Shown in pieces: positions 45,859-55,021 of a stretch of 64,000 nucleotides of DNA. Both the position numbers and the translations under genes were made by a program. Positions within the stretch are counted from its first letter, which is position 1. Each line of letters opens with the position of its first letter. Origin of the DNA: Thermococcus chitonophagus. GTDB lineage: Archaea > Methanobacteriota_B > Thermococci > Thermococcales > Thermococcaceae. Below the pieces are notes generated by a model. That model was not told the origin of the DNA, made no database searches, and saw only the letters and a program-made list of their open reading frames with translations. The stretch is taken from the NCBI RefSeq assembly GCF_002214605.1, contig NZ_CP015193.1, forward strand, positions 388,978 through 452,977, read 5' to 3'.

Positions 45859-48547
45859 GATAGATCGCTATCGTAACAATTATTGCCAATGCTCCTGCCA
45901 GAATTGCTAAATTCTTGAGTCTTTCCTTTTCTTCTATGTTTTCCTTCACTGGAATTTTTATTGTGTGTTCGAAAATGTAAACGTTGTCATCCCCTCTATC
46001 TCTGTCACCCACAGCTCTAATCCTTATTAGCACATTGTACACTTTTGGTACGGCATCCTTATCGACTGTTAGGGTAATTACGCCCTCTCCAGTTTGATTC
46101 GGCTCAAGGGTGCCTATATAATCAGTCCTCTTGACGAGGGTGAAAGGCTGAGATGACCTGACGACTCCTTCGATTACCACGCTCTCAGCTTTTTCCCCTC
46201 CAATGTTCTTAACTGTGATGTAAATTTCAACATCCTTACCTTGTACTGGTTCGGGCTTGAATTCAACTTTCTCTATGACAATGTTTGGCTTCTCCTCAAT
46301 TATTATTGGAATCATGAGTGTTATGTTCTTGAACCTACCGACAGGATCTTTGTACGTGACTAATAGCGGAATCTCATACCTTCCAGGCTTTGCGTTTTTG
46401 TCCACGTCTATCTTGAAAGATGCTTGGGCTGAGTCTCCCTGCCTTAAGGTTCCAATGTTTATTATCTGGTCACTCGTCTCACTCAGCTCGAAGGGATATT
46501 TGGGTAGTGGTTTTATGAGTATGTACCTTGCTTCACCACTTCCTACGTTTTCAACTGAAAATGACACTTCCACATCTGATGTCCCTGGGAGTATTCTAGC
46601 TGGTGATGTGGATATCTTGCTTATCACTATCATTTCAGTGCCGGTAACATCTATTCCAACTATCCTCTCGTCGGAGAATTCTTTGTCATCTGGGGACGAT
46701 AAGTACGTGAGAGATATCTTTAACGGGTATACATTGTTCTCCAGCCTGTCATTAGCTTTGAGTGTAAATGTTATCTTCACGGTCTGGTTTGGAAGAATTA
46801 TCCCATCGTACCTGACGTTATCCTCCCCTATTGGCAAAAACGCGGGCATCCTTTCCATTGCCATTTCTCCTATCAACTGGTTTATCGCAGATTGCAGGTT
46901 TTCAGATAGTTGTTTGCTTTGTGGTATTGGAAGTGAGGAAAGCTGGGATAAATCTACTTTCTGAATCTCCCTCTTCACTAGAACCTCAACTGGGATTATC
47001 TTTACCCTCAGCCCCTTTGCGTATCCTTCACCAACGTTCTTCAGCGTTAGTGTCATTTTAAACGTCATTCCGGGCTCTATCTTTTCGGGATTAAGTGTTA
47101 CGTTTTCGATTTCTATAAAGGCTGCCCTTTCTCTTATGACTGTCGTTGAGAACACGAATTCTTGGGTCATTTGCTTATTGCTGTTTCCGGAATAGTATGT
47201 CAGTTTGAGCTTAAATGTGTATGTTCCCGTCTTTGCATCTTCATTCACGTGAACCTTGAACTCTTGGGTAGTGTACCATCCAGGATCGACGAACCTCACG
47301 TAGAAAAGATTTGAAGAGCGTGGTAAAAAGACATCTTTACCGAGTTCTCCGATTATAAACTCTCCTTTTACATCTTTTGCCGTATCTGCGCCTTCATTTT
47401 TTAGTGTCACCTCTATAGTGAAATCTTCACCTGGATGAACTACCTTCGGAATTTCCTGCTTTACGATTGAAAATGCTGCCTCATAATCCTTGGAGATTGT
47501 CACGGCAGCTGAGTCATACAGGACCCTCTGCTCCATAGTGTCGCCTTGGGTATAGGCAAAGTAAACAACCGTCAAATACAGGGGATAATCACCAGGCCTT
47601 GCATTCTCGTTGGCCTTGTACAGGAACGTAACTACTTTGTCTTCCCCAGGCTCTATATAGTCGACGTATTTCATAGTTGTTTCTACCGGGTAAAGGCTTC
47701 CCTGGGCAACCCCAGTTTGCGAAAGTGTCTGTGGAATTATCGAGGCAACACTGCTTTGCTGCTCCTCGCTACTTGTTCTTTCCGGCAAAACTGGAGTTGG
47801 AGATAGGATTACCGTAATGAATCTCACTTTTCTTGATCCAATGTTCTTCAAATGAACATGAACTTCGAATATTTGGCCCGGGACTATTGGCCCTTTGACT
47901 TCAATTCTTGAAAGGAGTAGTCCTTGTATCATTGAAGCTCTCCACTGAACTGGTCCACTTATACTAACCTTTGCACCGTTAGGGTATACAGAAAGTGCTG
48001 TAATGTAAATGTAGTTGTGTTTATATTCAATCTTTATCGTTTCATTTGCTCCAATTGGTTGTGCATTGGGGACATAGTAGGGTTTTGCGATATCTTCTAG
48101 TTTTATTCCAAGTTCTGGATGCTCTTTAATAGTTTCAACAATTGCATTCCAAACTTCTTCCTCTGGAGCTTGTGAGAGCCAATTTAGGAATTCTGCATAT
48201 TGGACAGGGTTATTTGGATCATACCCAAGGGTCTCTGCCATGGCCCTTAAAAATGTCGGATCTGAGAGGAGTTGTCTGACTTTTTCTTCATCTGGAACGT
48301 ATATCTTGGTTAGATTAGGACCAATAGGGTTCATGTATTCATCTAGAACTATGAATATTGCTTTCCATTCTCCGTGAGCCATGTCATAAACAACATCCTT
48401 TAATATTATCGTTAGGGGTCCAACTAGTAAATAGTCTCCCTTGTTCATATAACCTTCATACAGTAACTCTGGACCTTGTGCAAGAGATGGTGTAACGAAT
48501 GAAGACAGTAAGGCTAAAATGAGTATAATAGCTCCAACTCTTCTCAT
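45833..48547 (-). CDS. Large surface protein with CARDB/NEW3-type repeats and C-terminal anchor (COG1361-like)
   Basis: 904 residues. N-terminal signal peptide (RVGAIILILALLSSFVTPSLAQ). From about residue 200 there are four or more beta-sandwich repeats built on the pattern of VxPGxxFxVxVxLKNxGxxxAxxV (VKGPIVPGQIFEVHVHLKNIG, VHPGEDFTIEVTLKNEG, IEPGMTFKMTLTLKNVG, PVQGKDVEIYITVKNIG), typical of CARDB/NEW3 domains. A C-terminal helix (LAILAGALAIIVTIAIYL) with KRR stop-transfer anchors it. Its ATG overlaps the exporter stop (4 bases), so the two are cotranslated partners. Confidence 0.83.
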   Translation of the reverse strand: MRRVGAIILILALLSSFVTPSLAQGPELLYEGYMNKGDYLLVGPLTIILKDVVYDMAHGEWKAIFIVLDEYMNPIGPNLTKIYVPDEEKVRQLLSDPTFLRAMAETLGYDPNNPVQYAEFLNWLSQAPEEEVWNAIVETIKEHPELGIKLEDIAKPYYVPNAQPIGANETIKIEYKHNYIYITALSVYPNGAKVSISGPVQWRASMIQGLLLSRIEVKGPIVPGQIFEVHVHLKNIGSRKVRFITVILSPTPVLPERTSSEEQQSSVASIIPQTLSQTGVAQGSLYPVETTMKYVDYIEPGEDKVVTFLYKANENARPGDYPLYLTVVYFAYTQGDTMEQRVLYDSAAVTISKDYEAAFSIVKQEIPKVVHPGEDFTIEVTLKNEGADTAKDVKGEFIIGELGKDVFLPRSSNLFYVRFVDPGWYTTQEFKVHVNEDAKTGTYTFKLKLTYYSGNSNKQMTQEFVFSTTVIRERAAFIEIENVTLNPEKIEPGMTFKMTLTLKNVGEGYAKGLRVKIIPVEVLVKREIQKVDLSQLSSLPIPQSKQLSENLQSAINQLIGEMAMERMPAFLPIGEDNVRYDGIILPNQTVKITFTLKANDRLENNVYPLKISLTYLSSPDDKEFSDERIVGIDVTGTEMIVISKISTSPARILPGTSDVEVSFSVENVGSGEARYILIKPLPKYPFELSETSDQIINIGTLRQGDSAQASFKIDVDKNAKPGRYEIPLLVTYKDPVGRFKNITLMIPIIIEEKPNIVIEKVEFKPEPVQGKDVEIYITVKNIGGEKAESVVIEGVVRSSQPFTLVKRTDYIGTLEPNQTGEGVITLTVDKDAVPKVYNVLIRIRAVGDRDRGDDNVYIFEHTIKIPVKENIEEKERLKNLAILAGALAIIVTIAIYLKRRNSSF

Positions 48548-50781
48548 TCTCTCACCTCCTTAAGCTTTCTTCCGAACTCCAGTTGCAATATTGCTGGAGT
48601 TACGAGGTAAGCCGAAAACATTGATGCAAATATACCAACCGCAAGAACCCTACCAAAATCGTGTATAGCTGTGAGTTGAGCGGTAAGTAATGCTAAGAAA
48701 CCTCCTGCAGTCGTCAACGCGCCAACTAAAATGCCAGGACCAACGCTCTCCATCGCGGTTATTATGGGAGTTTTATTTCCTTCTCTAAGCTCTTCTAGGA
48801 ACCTGTGGGTGATGTGCATGCCGTAATCAACTCCGAGACCAACTATCATTGATACAACACCGGCTAAAGTCTGAGAAAATGGAATTCCAGCGAGTCCCAT
48901 GTACCCTATCGTCCATAAAGCTCCCAGGAACATCGGCATTATCATAGCCGTTGCGATGGTGGGTTTTCTGAATATGAGAAACACGACAAGAACGACTATG
49001 AGCGTTCCGATAGTCGATATCTTCCCAAGCTCCTCGTTAACTAGATTGTTGAGGACGTAATTCAAGTACGCATCTCCGGCAAGCTCAACTTTAGTTCCGG
49101 GCGGGAAGTCTGCCTGTTTTATTTGTTGCTCGAAGTACTCCATTATTCTGTTAAATTCGCTCTGCGTAACTCCCATAAAGTTGCCTTTGAACTTTATTAT
49201 CGTCATGGAGTAGTCCGAGGAAACAAGAGACGAATCCTTAAGTGCTTCACTTATCTCCTCCTTGTCCTGGGGTATGTAGCCGTACTTTTGTAGCACTTCA
49301 TCAGCTATGCTTTCGGCGGAAAAAACGTTGTTCATGTAAGAGTCCGCCTTGACCTCTCTTTCGAACCTGAGAATGGCCCTAACGAGCGTTGGATCCCTAA
49401 CATCGTCAGCTTTTATAAGAACGTAAACCTCGTCCTGACCTCCAAACTCTGACCTTATGTCAAGTAGAGCCTTTATCTCTGGAAGATCCATTGGAATCAT
49501 CTTCTCGAGCCTGACCTCCGTCGTTACTTTTGTCAATCCGTAAAATGAAACTCCTGAAATTACCAGGGCTATCAGTAAAGCGGCCCAGGGGAACCTCTTA
49601 ATCCACGCCCCCCATTTGCCAAAGATAAAGGCTATCTTCCCTTCACCGCCACCTATTGATATTATCTCTTCTTTCTTCAAAACCACCCTCCTGAAGTCCT
49701 CTTCCAATATCGCTAGGGCAGGGGTTACTATTACAGCGTTCAGGGCCGTAAGGCCAAGCCCCATGACTAGGGTTATGCTGAGCCTCCTGAGGGAGGGAAG
49801 AGTTGAGATTGACAACGCAAGGAATCCGGCGATAGTAGTAAGTGCAGCACCTAAAAGCGCCTTTCCCGTTTCGGCTATAGCTTCCTCTGCAGCGACTTCT
49901 GGAGGTTCACCTTTGGCTCTCTCCTCGTAGTACCTGTTCGTAACGTGGACACCGTAATCAATACCCATACCTATAATCATAGCCCCAATCGTGCTCGTTG
50001 CTATATCCAATGGAATTCCGAGGAGACCCATAAAGCCCAAGGTCATGACCACACCGAACACTAATGGAATTAAAGGAACGAGCATTCTAATCGGGGATTT
50101 ATAGAAGTACAGTAGAATGAGAATGACTATTACCCCAGCAACGGCCATCGTCCTGTTCATGTCGTTTTGTAGCATTTCGAGAACCTTGTACGTTATCCCG
50201 AGGTCTCCTGTAAGGACTACATCCACTCCCTGGGGGAAGTTCGACCTCTTTATGTCGCTCTCTATATCGTTGTAGACCCTGACTAGGGCCTTCTGGTTTC
50301 TTTCCCTGTTCATGTTGACTATTATTATCGTTGAAGAATAGTCTTCGCTGATTAGTCCCTTTCTCGCTTTTTCGGGAAGAACGCTGAGAACGAAGTTCAC
50401 TTCTTCCTTATTCTTTGGAAGCCTCCCCAGGATCTGAACGCACAGGTCGGCAATGCTGAAAGTATCCGTAACGTACTCCCTCTGCTTCAGCCTCTGCTCC
50501 AGGTTATACATCGCCTGTATTACCCTGGGATCCCTTATGTCGGAAACTTCCTCGGTGGACTTTATCTTCACGTATATGAGAGCGGAGCCTCCCGTGCCGA
50601 ACTCATTCTGAAGGGTGAAATAGCTTTTAACGGCCTCTAAATCTTCAGGGAGTTGCTTAGAAAGATCACTCTCAAACCTAAGCTGAGTTAACCCATAAGC
50701 TGACAGGATTAGGAGGAACAACGTTATTATCGCGAGCGAGTGCCTGTATACCACTATTACCCTCGCTATCTTCCTCAGCAT
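48544..50781 (-). CDS. RND-superfamily (MMPL-type) exporter
   Basis: 745 residues with two equal halves, each one helix, a large external loop and five further helices, giving 12 membrane segments. GMGIDYGVHVTNRYYEE (about 275) and GLGVDYGMHITHRFLEE (about 640) are the paired motifs with membrane Asp residues used for proton coupling. External loops share FGTGGSALIYVKI and FGGQDEVYVLIK. Archaeal relatives are predicted lipid or drug exporters. Start ATG 50781 behind GGTGG. Upstream lies a 24-bp palindrome; downstream the surface protein gene overlaps by 4 bases. Confidence 0.9.
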   Translation of the reverse strand: MLRKIARVIVVYRHSLAIITLFLLILSAYGLTQLRFESDLSKQLPEDLEAVKSYFTLQNEFGTGGSALIYVKIKSTEEVSDIRDPRVIQAMYNLEQRLKQREYVTDTFSIADLCVQILGRLPKNKEEVNFVLSVLPEKARKGLISEDYSSTIIIVNMNRERNQKALVRVYNDIESDIKRSNFPQGVDVVLTGDLGITYKVLEMLQNDMNRTMAVAGVIVILILLYFYKSPIRMLVPLIPLVFGVVMTLGFMGLLGIPLDIATSTIGAMIIGMGIDYGVHVTNRYYEERAKGEPPEVAAEEAIAETGKALLGAALTTIAGFLALSISTLPSLRRLSITLVMGLGLTALNAVIVTPALAILEEDFRRVVLKKEEIISIGGGEGKIAFIFGKWGAWIKRFPWAALLIALVISGVSFYGLTKVTTEVRLEKMIPMDLPEIKALLDIRSEFGGQDEVYVLIKADDVRDPTLVRAILRFEREVKADSYMNNVFSAESIADEVLQKYGYIPQDKEEISEALKDSSLVSSDYSMTIIKFKGNFMGVTQSEFNRIMEYFEQQIKQADFPPGTKVELAGDAYLNYVLNNLVNEELGKISTIGTLIVVLVVFLIFRKPTIATAMIMPMFLGALWTIGYMGLAGIPFSQTLAGVVSMIVGLGVDYGMHITHRFLEELREGNKTPIITAMESVGPGILVGALTTAGGFLALLTAQLTAIHDFGRVLAVGIFASMFSAYLVTPAILQLEFGRKLKEVRE

Positions 50782-50792
50782 ATTAACCACCG

Positions 50793-50816
50793 AACTTTCG
50801 GAAATTTCCGAAAGTT
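50793..50816. promoter_or_regulatory. 24-bp perfect palindrome between exporter and regulator
   Basis: The left half is AACTTTCGGAAA and the right half is its exact reverse complement, with no spacer. It lies 12 bases upstream of the exporter ATG on one side and about 40 bases upstream of the regulator ATG on the other, next to TATA-like TTTTATAATT (50815-50824) and ATTTAAAAAC (50830-50839). Such a long perfect dyad in a divergent promoter is a strong operator candidate for the adjacent MarR/GbsR-like protein. Confidence 0.7.
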
Positions 50817-50856
50817 TTATAATTTCAAAAATTTAAAAACATTGTGGTGGTCACTT

Positions 50857-51369
50857 ATGGGCATTGAAGAGGCTAAGAAGATAATCATGGAGACATTTGC
50901 AAACACCGCGAGGAGGTTGGGCCAGAGCGAGCTCATAGGCTACATTTACGGTGCCCTTTTCTTGTCCGATAGGCCCCTCAGCTTGGGTGAAATAGCCGAG
51001 ATAACGGGTTACTCACTCTCACACGTTAGCTCTGCCATGAAGGTTCTTGAGGGAGTTGGCTTAGTTCAGAGGATAAAAAAGCCCGGAGATAGGAAGGCGT
51101 ACTTCGTTGCAATGAAGAACTTTGGGGAGTGGAGGAGCTCTGCATTCTATGAGAACATCCTTAGGGACATCGAGGAGACAAGGGATAACCTCCTGAGGGC
51201 TTTAAATGAAATTACCGAAGATACAGAGGAGGCCCAAAAGATAAAGGAAAAGATACAGATGGCCTTAAAGCGGAACGAAGTTGCTAAAAGGTTACTCCTC
51301 ACCATAATGAAGTTCAGATCTGAGGAGGAAATACTTGAAACCCTAGAGAGATGCCTAAAGAAGGGATGA
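50857..51369 (+). CDS. MarR/GbsR-like winged-helix regulator, divergent from the exporter
   Basis: 170 residues. The winged helix ELIGYIYGALFLSDRPLSLGEIAEITGYSLSHVSSAMKVLEGVGLVQRIKKPGDRKAYFVAMKNFG (about 20-90) is that of GbsR-type MarR relatives, followed by two long dimerisation helices. Start ATG 50857 after GTGGTGGTC; the longer frame to 50740 reads through the operator and the exporter gene. Likely autoregulates and controls the exporter through the palindrome at 50793-50816. The last 15 bases overlap the convergent pseudogene. Confidence 0.85.
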   Translation: MGIEEAKKIIMETFANTARRLGQSELIGYIYGALFLSDRPLSLGEIAEITGYSLSHVSSAMKVLEGVGLVQRIKKPGDRKAYFVAMKNFGEWRSSAFYENILRDIEETRDNLLRALNEITEDTEEAQKIKEKIQMALKRNEVAKRLLLTIMKFRSEEEILETLERCLKKG

Positions 51370-52332
51370 GGCCTTCCTTATTGCATTCAACTCTAGCCTT
51401 CCTTGGGGCCTTAATAAACCAGTTAGTGGGTCATAGAAGAGGATATTTGTCCTTATTAAGGTCTTTGTTGGCTCGTCAATCTCAAGAACTTCAATTTTCT
51501 CGTTCTCCCTGAATTCTTTAAGGACATCTAAGGTTCTTTTGTCCTTCTTGATAAGCCTTAAAACTTCCGTGGTCCTTAGCCTTAAAATTCCTTCACACCA
51601 TTTTTGAAGCTTATTCCTATGGCTTTTGGCCTGAATTAAGTAACCGGGCTTCCCTCCGAAGTAGCTGTACAGGAGCTCCCCTTCTTCTTCGGTAAATCCG
51701 AGTTCCCTCATGAATCTCATGGCGGTATCCCTGTCGAAATCATCAATGAAAATGTAGTTGGCCCTGCCCTGTAGCGTCGTTTCTCCATAAACGCGCTCTA
51801 CGAACAGGCTGTCTGACGTGACTACAAAAACATGGGAGAGGTGAGTTTCTTTGGTTAAGGCTATGAAAAGGTTAAACAGCTCGTATAAAGCTGGCCCATT
51901 GATCTTTTAAATCTCCAATCTTTTGCAGTTCATCCACTATTAAGACTGGAGTGCGTTCCTGGGATTTCAGATCATTAAACAGCCTGAGCAAGTACTTAAA
52001 CAGGTCGTCAGCACCCTTTAGTTCCTTGATAACGTCCTCTGGAACTGGAATACCTGTGAGAATCGGAGTTAGCTTTGTTATTTCCTGGATTATGTCCATT
52101 TTTGACCTTCTTATGTCCATAAATACCTCGACCAAATCCGAATAACTCCTTATGGAGTGCCATCTTAAGTTTATGTAGAAAACTGGAAAATTTGCTGGGA
52201 GCTTATTCGCAACTTCCAACATGAGGGCAGTTTCCTGCTGTTTATAGGGCCATAAACGAAGTTGACCATGTTTGGCTCGTTTTCGATGATCTTTGTTATC
52301 TTTTCAATCTCACTCTCCCTATTAAAGAACAT
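51355..52332 (-). pseudogene. Frameshifted archaeal AAA-type ATPase
   Basis: Remains of a DNA/NTPase gene of the archaeal ATPase family (COG1672-like). It starts at ATG 52332 (MFFNRESEIEKITKIIENEPN). The Walker A region VYGPINS.. is broken by a loss of one base near 52230, after which the frame resumes MLEVANKLPANFPVFYINL. Walker B is TPVLIVDELQKIGD. A second frameshift near 51893 separates it from GPALYELFNLFIALTKETHLSHVFVVTSDS and the C-terminal part ending at 51355. Loss of Walker A makes it inactive, and the rest is well preserved, so the decay is recent. Confidence 0.8.
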
Positions 52333-52361
52333 TCAAAACACCCTCAAGCGAAAGAAAAGAA

Positions 52362-52416
52362 AGGTCAGCCAGGAATCCGGTCATCACCGCTCAGCATCGA
52401 TGGCGCTCATCACACT
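52362..52416 (-). ncRNA. C/D box guide sRNA
   Basis: On the minus strand: box C GTGATGA (52413-52407), 12-nt guide, D' CTGA (52394-52391), spacer GCG, C' GTGATGA (52387-52381), 12-nt guide, D CTGA (52368-52365). All four boxes are canonical and the spacing is exactly that of Pyrococcus 2'-O-methylation guides. By the N+5 rule both guides place a G of the target for methylation; target sequences would be CATCGATGGCGC and CCAGGAATCCGG. A TATA-like TTTTTAAGG in the hisS 3' end lies about 25 bases before the predicted 5' end. Sits 10 bases after the hisS stop. Confidence 0.87.
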
Positions 52417-52426
52417 AATAACTCGG

Positions 52427-53722
52427 TCAGTTCCTTAAAAACCTTTTAACCTCACCGACAACTTCTTCGACTTTTACCTCTCTCTGCTCTCCGCTCTCCA
52501 TATCTCTAATCGTTACAACTCCCCTCTCCAAGTCCTTCCTACCCACGATTATCGTTGCCTTGGCCTTAATCCTATTTGCATAGTCCAAGGCCTTTCTCAG
52601 CTTCCTTCCCATGAGCTCTACCTCAGCCTTAATCCCTTCCCTTCTGAGCCTTGAGGCTATTGATATTGCCTCCCTCTTTGTGTCTCCCACTGGAACAACG
52701 TATACGTCCGGTGAGAGATCTATCTCTGGAATCAGTCCCTTCCACTCTAGAATCGGGATTAGTCTTTCAATCCCTATCGCGAAGCCAGTTGCTGGAGTGG
52801 GCCTCCCACCAAAGACCTCAATTAAGTTGTCGTACCTCCCTCCCCCGCCAATGGAGCCTATCCCAAGATCGTTAGGGGCTATCGCCTCAAAGACAACGCT
52901 CGTGTAGTAGTCAAATCCCCTCGCGATTCCCAAGTCAATCATGACCCAGGATGAAACTTCATAGGCATCTAGGAGATCAACTAGTTCATACAATCTTTTT
53001 ATTTCTTCCTTAGCCTTTTCGCTCTTAAACAGCTCTTCGGCCTTGGGTAGAACTTCGCTAGGCTTGCCCTTTATCTCCACCAGCGACAGCACCTTTTCAA
53101 CCCCTGCATCGTCAAGTCCGAACTTCTTGAGTTCTCCTATAAATTCCTCCTGGGTTAGCTTGTCCTTCTTGTCTATTATCCTCATTAGGCCTATATCATC
53201 CTTAACTCCAAGCATCTTTGCAAACTCGTCAAGAAGAACCCTGTCCCCAATGTTCACCGTAAAGTCCTTCAAGCCAACGGAGAGGTAGCTCTCAACGAAG
53301 AGGGAAATAACCTCAGCATCTGCCTCAACTTTGTCGCTCCCTATGAGCTCAACTCCAGCCTGCCAGAACTCTCTATATCTACCGCTTTGGGGCTCTTCGT
53401 AGCGGAACATGTTTGCTATGTAGTACCACTTTATTGGCTTGGGGGCATTCTGAAACTGATTGACGTAAAGTCTAGCAACGCTCGATGTCATGTCCGGCCT
53501 TAGAGAGACATCTCTTCCTCCCTTATCCTTGAACGCGTACAGTTGCTTCACTACTTCCTCTCCACTCCTAAGCTCGAACAATTTAGTGTACTCCATTACC
53601 GGCGTTAGAATTTCCTTAAAGTTGTACCTCTCGAAAACCTCCCTTATCCTCTCGAACACCCACCTTCTCTTCGCCATCTCTTCCGGGAGGAAATCCCTCG
53701 TTCCCTTTACCCTCTCTATCAT
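52427..53722 (-). CDS. hisS: Histidyl-tRNA synthetase
   Basis: 431 residues, class II synthetase. Motif 1 is near VKGTRDFLPEE...RYNFKEILTPVMEYTKLF; motif 2 is YIANMFRYEEPQSGRYREFWQAGVELIG (about 107-135); the His-specific loop is LGIARGFDYYTSVVFE (about 262) and motif 3 ATGFAIGIERL. A C-terminal anticodon-binding domain follows from about 335. Start ATG 53722 behind GGGGAGATAAAG. A C/D box RNA lies directly downstream. Confidence 0.96.
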   Translation of the reverse strand: MIERVKGTRDFLPEEMAKRRWVFERIREVFERYNFKEILTPVMEYTKLFELRSGEEVVKQLYAFKDKGGRDVSLRPDMTSSVARLYVNQFQNAPKPIKWYYIANMFRYEEPQSGRYREFWQAGVELIGSDKVEADAEVISLFVESYLSVGLKDFTVNIGDRVLLDEFAKMLGVKDDIGLMRIIDKKDKLTQEEFIGELKKFGLDDAGVEKVLSLVEIKGKPSEVLPKAEELFKSEKAKEEIKRLYELVDLLDAYEVSSWVMIDLGIARGFDYYTSVVFEAIAPNDLGIGSIGGGGRYDNLIEVFGGRPTPATGFAIGIERLIPILEWKGLIPEIDLSPDVYVVPVGDTKREAISIASRLRREGIKAEVELMGRKLRKALDYANRIKAKATIIVGRKDLERGVVTIRDMESGEQREVKVEEVVGEVKRFLRN

Positions 53723-53791
53723 CTTTATCTCCCCTTGCCTCTATCCAAACCTAAATAAAAACCTTCTGAAAACTGTAATTTGTCCGAAAAC

Positions 53792-53800
53792 TTTTATATG
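53792..53800 (+). promoter_or_regulatory. TATA box for kbl
   Basis: TTTTATATG, preceded by CCGAAAAC, lies about 33-41 bases ahead of the kbl ATG and close behind the hisS start on the other strand. Confidence 0.5.
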
Positions 53801-53832
53801 CATGAAATATAAAATATTGGCCGGTGGTTCTT

Positions 53833-55020
53833 ATGGGTAAGCTTGACTGGATTAAGGAAGAACTTGAAGAACTAAAGAAGAAGGGGCTTTACGTAACTAT
53901 TAGAGTTGTTCAAAGCGCCCAGGGCCCATGGATCGTTGTGAACGGGAAGAGAGTTTTGAACATGTGTTCAAACAACTATCTTGGCTTAGCTGCACATCCA
54001 AAGATTAAGGAAGCAGCGATAAGGGCCATCCTTGATTATGGAGTTGGTGCTGGTGCAGTCAGAACAATAGCAGGAACCATGGAGCTCCACGTTGAGCTTG
54101 AAGAAAAGTTGGCAAAGTTCAAGAAGAGAGAAGCTGCAATTCTCTTCCAGAGCGGTTACAACGCAAACCTTGGAGCAATTAGCGCCCTCCTTAGGAAGGG
54201 AGAGGATGGAGTGTTCTTAAGTGAAGAACTAAACCACGCGAGCATTATCGACGGAATGAGGCTCAGCGGTGCTCCTAAGGTTATCTACAAGCACCTTGAC
54301 ATGGAAGATTTGAAGAAGAAGCTTGAGGAAAACAAGGACAAAAAGAAGAAGATAATTGTCACGGATGGAGTGTTCTCAATGGACGGTGACCTCGCTCCAC
54401 TCCCAGAAATCGTTGAATTAGCTGAGCAGTACGATGCAATAGTTTACGTTGACGACGCTCACGGTGAGGGTGTCCTGGGAGATCACGGAAGGGGTATAGT
54501 TGATCACTTCAAGCTCCACGATAAGGTAGACTTCGAGATGGGTACGCTGAGCAAGGCCTTTGGAGTCATCGGAGGTTACGTTGCGGGGCCTGAGGAGGCC
54601 ATCGAATACCTCAAGCAGAGGGCAAGACCCTTCCTGTTCTCAAGTGCAATGAATCCACCGGACGTTGCAGCTGCAATTGCTGCAGTTGAGATACTTCAGA
54701 AGAGCGATGAGCTCGTTAAGAAGCTCTGGGACAACACGCACTACCTCCAGAAGGGACTTAGGGATCTCGGCTACGACTTGGGTAACACCAAGCACCCGAT
54801 AACTCCGGTAATGCTCTACGATGAGAAGTTGGCCCAGGAATTCTCAAGGAGGCTGTTCGAAGAGTACAACATCTTTGCTCAAGCCATAGTTTATCCAACC
54901 GTTCCTCTTGGAACTGCAAGGATAAGGCTTGAACCTTCAGCGGCTCACTCAAAGGAGGATCTGAAGCTTGTAATTGATGCCTTTGAGGACTTAGGAAAGA
55001 AGACTGGCTTTTTGAAGTGA
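53833..55020 (+). CDS. kbl: Glycine C-acetyltransferase-like enzyme (2-amino-3-ketobutyrate CoA ligase)
   Basis: 395-residue PLP enzyme of the alpha-oxoamine synthase family. The PLP lysine is in [15 protein letters not shown] (about residue 240); [20 protein letters not shown] supplies the cofactor Asp/His, and [17 protein letters not shown] is the family N-terminal signature. With threonine dehydrogenase it would convert threonine to glycine and acetyl-CoA; 8-amino-7-oxononanoate synthase is a close alternative but biotin synthesis is not expected here. ATG 53833 behind GGTGG; GTG 53824 lies in that site. Confidence 0.88.
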   Translation: MGKLDWIKEELEELKKKGLYVTIRVVQSAQGPWIVVNGKRVLNMCSNNYLGLAAHPKIKEAAIRAILDYGVGAGAVRTIAGTMELHVELEEKLAKFKKREAAILFQSGYNANLGAISALLRKGEDGVFLSEELNHASIIDGMRLSGAPKVIYKHLDMEDLKKKLEENKDKKKKIIVTDGVFSMDGDLAPLPEIVELAEQYDAIVYVDDAHGEGVLGDHGRGIVDHFKLHDKVDFEMGTLSKAFGVIGGYVAGPEEAIEYLKQRARPFLFSSAMNPPDVAAAIAAVEILQKSDELVKKLWDNTHYLQKGLRDLGYDLGNTKHPITPVMLYDEKLAQEFSRRLFEEYNIFAQAIVYPTVPLGTARIRLEPSAAHSKEDLKLVIDAFEDLGKKTGFLK

Positions 55021-55021
55021 T

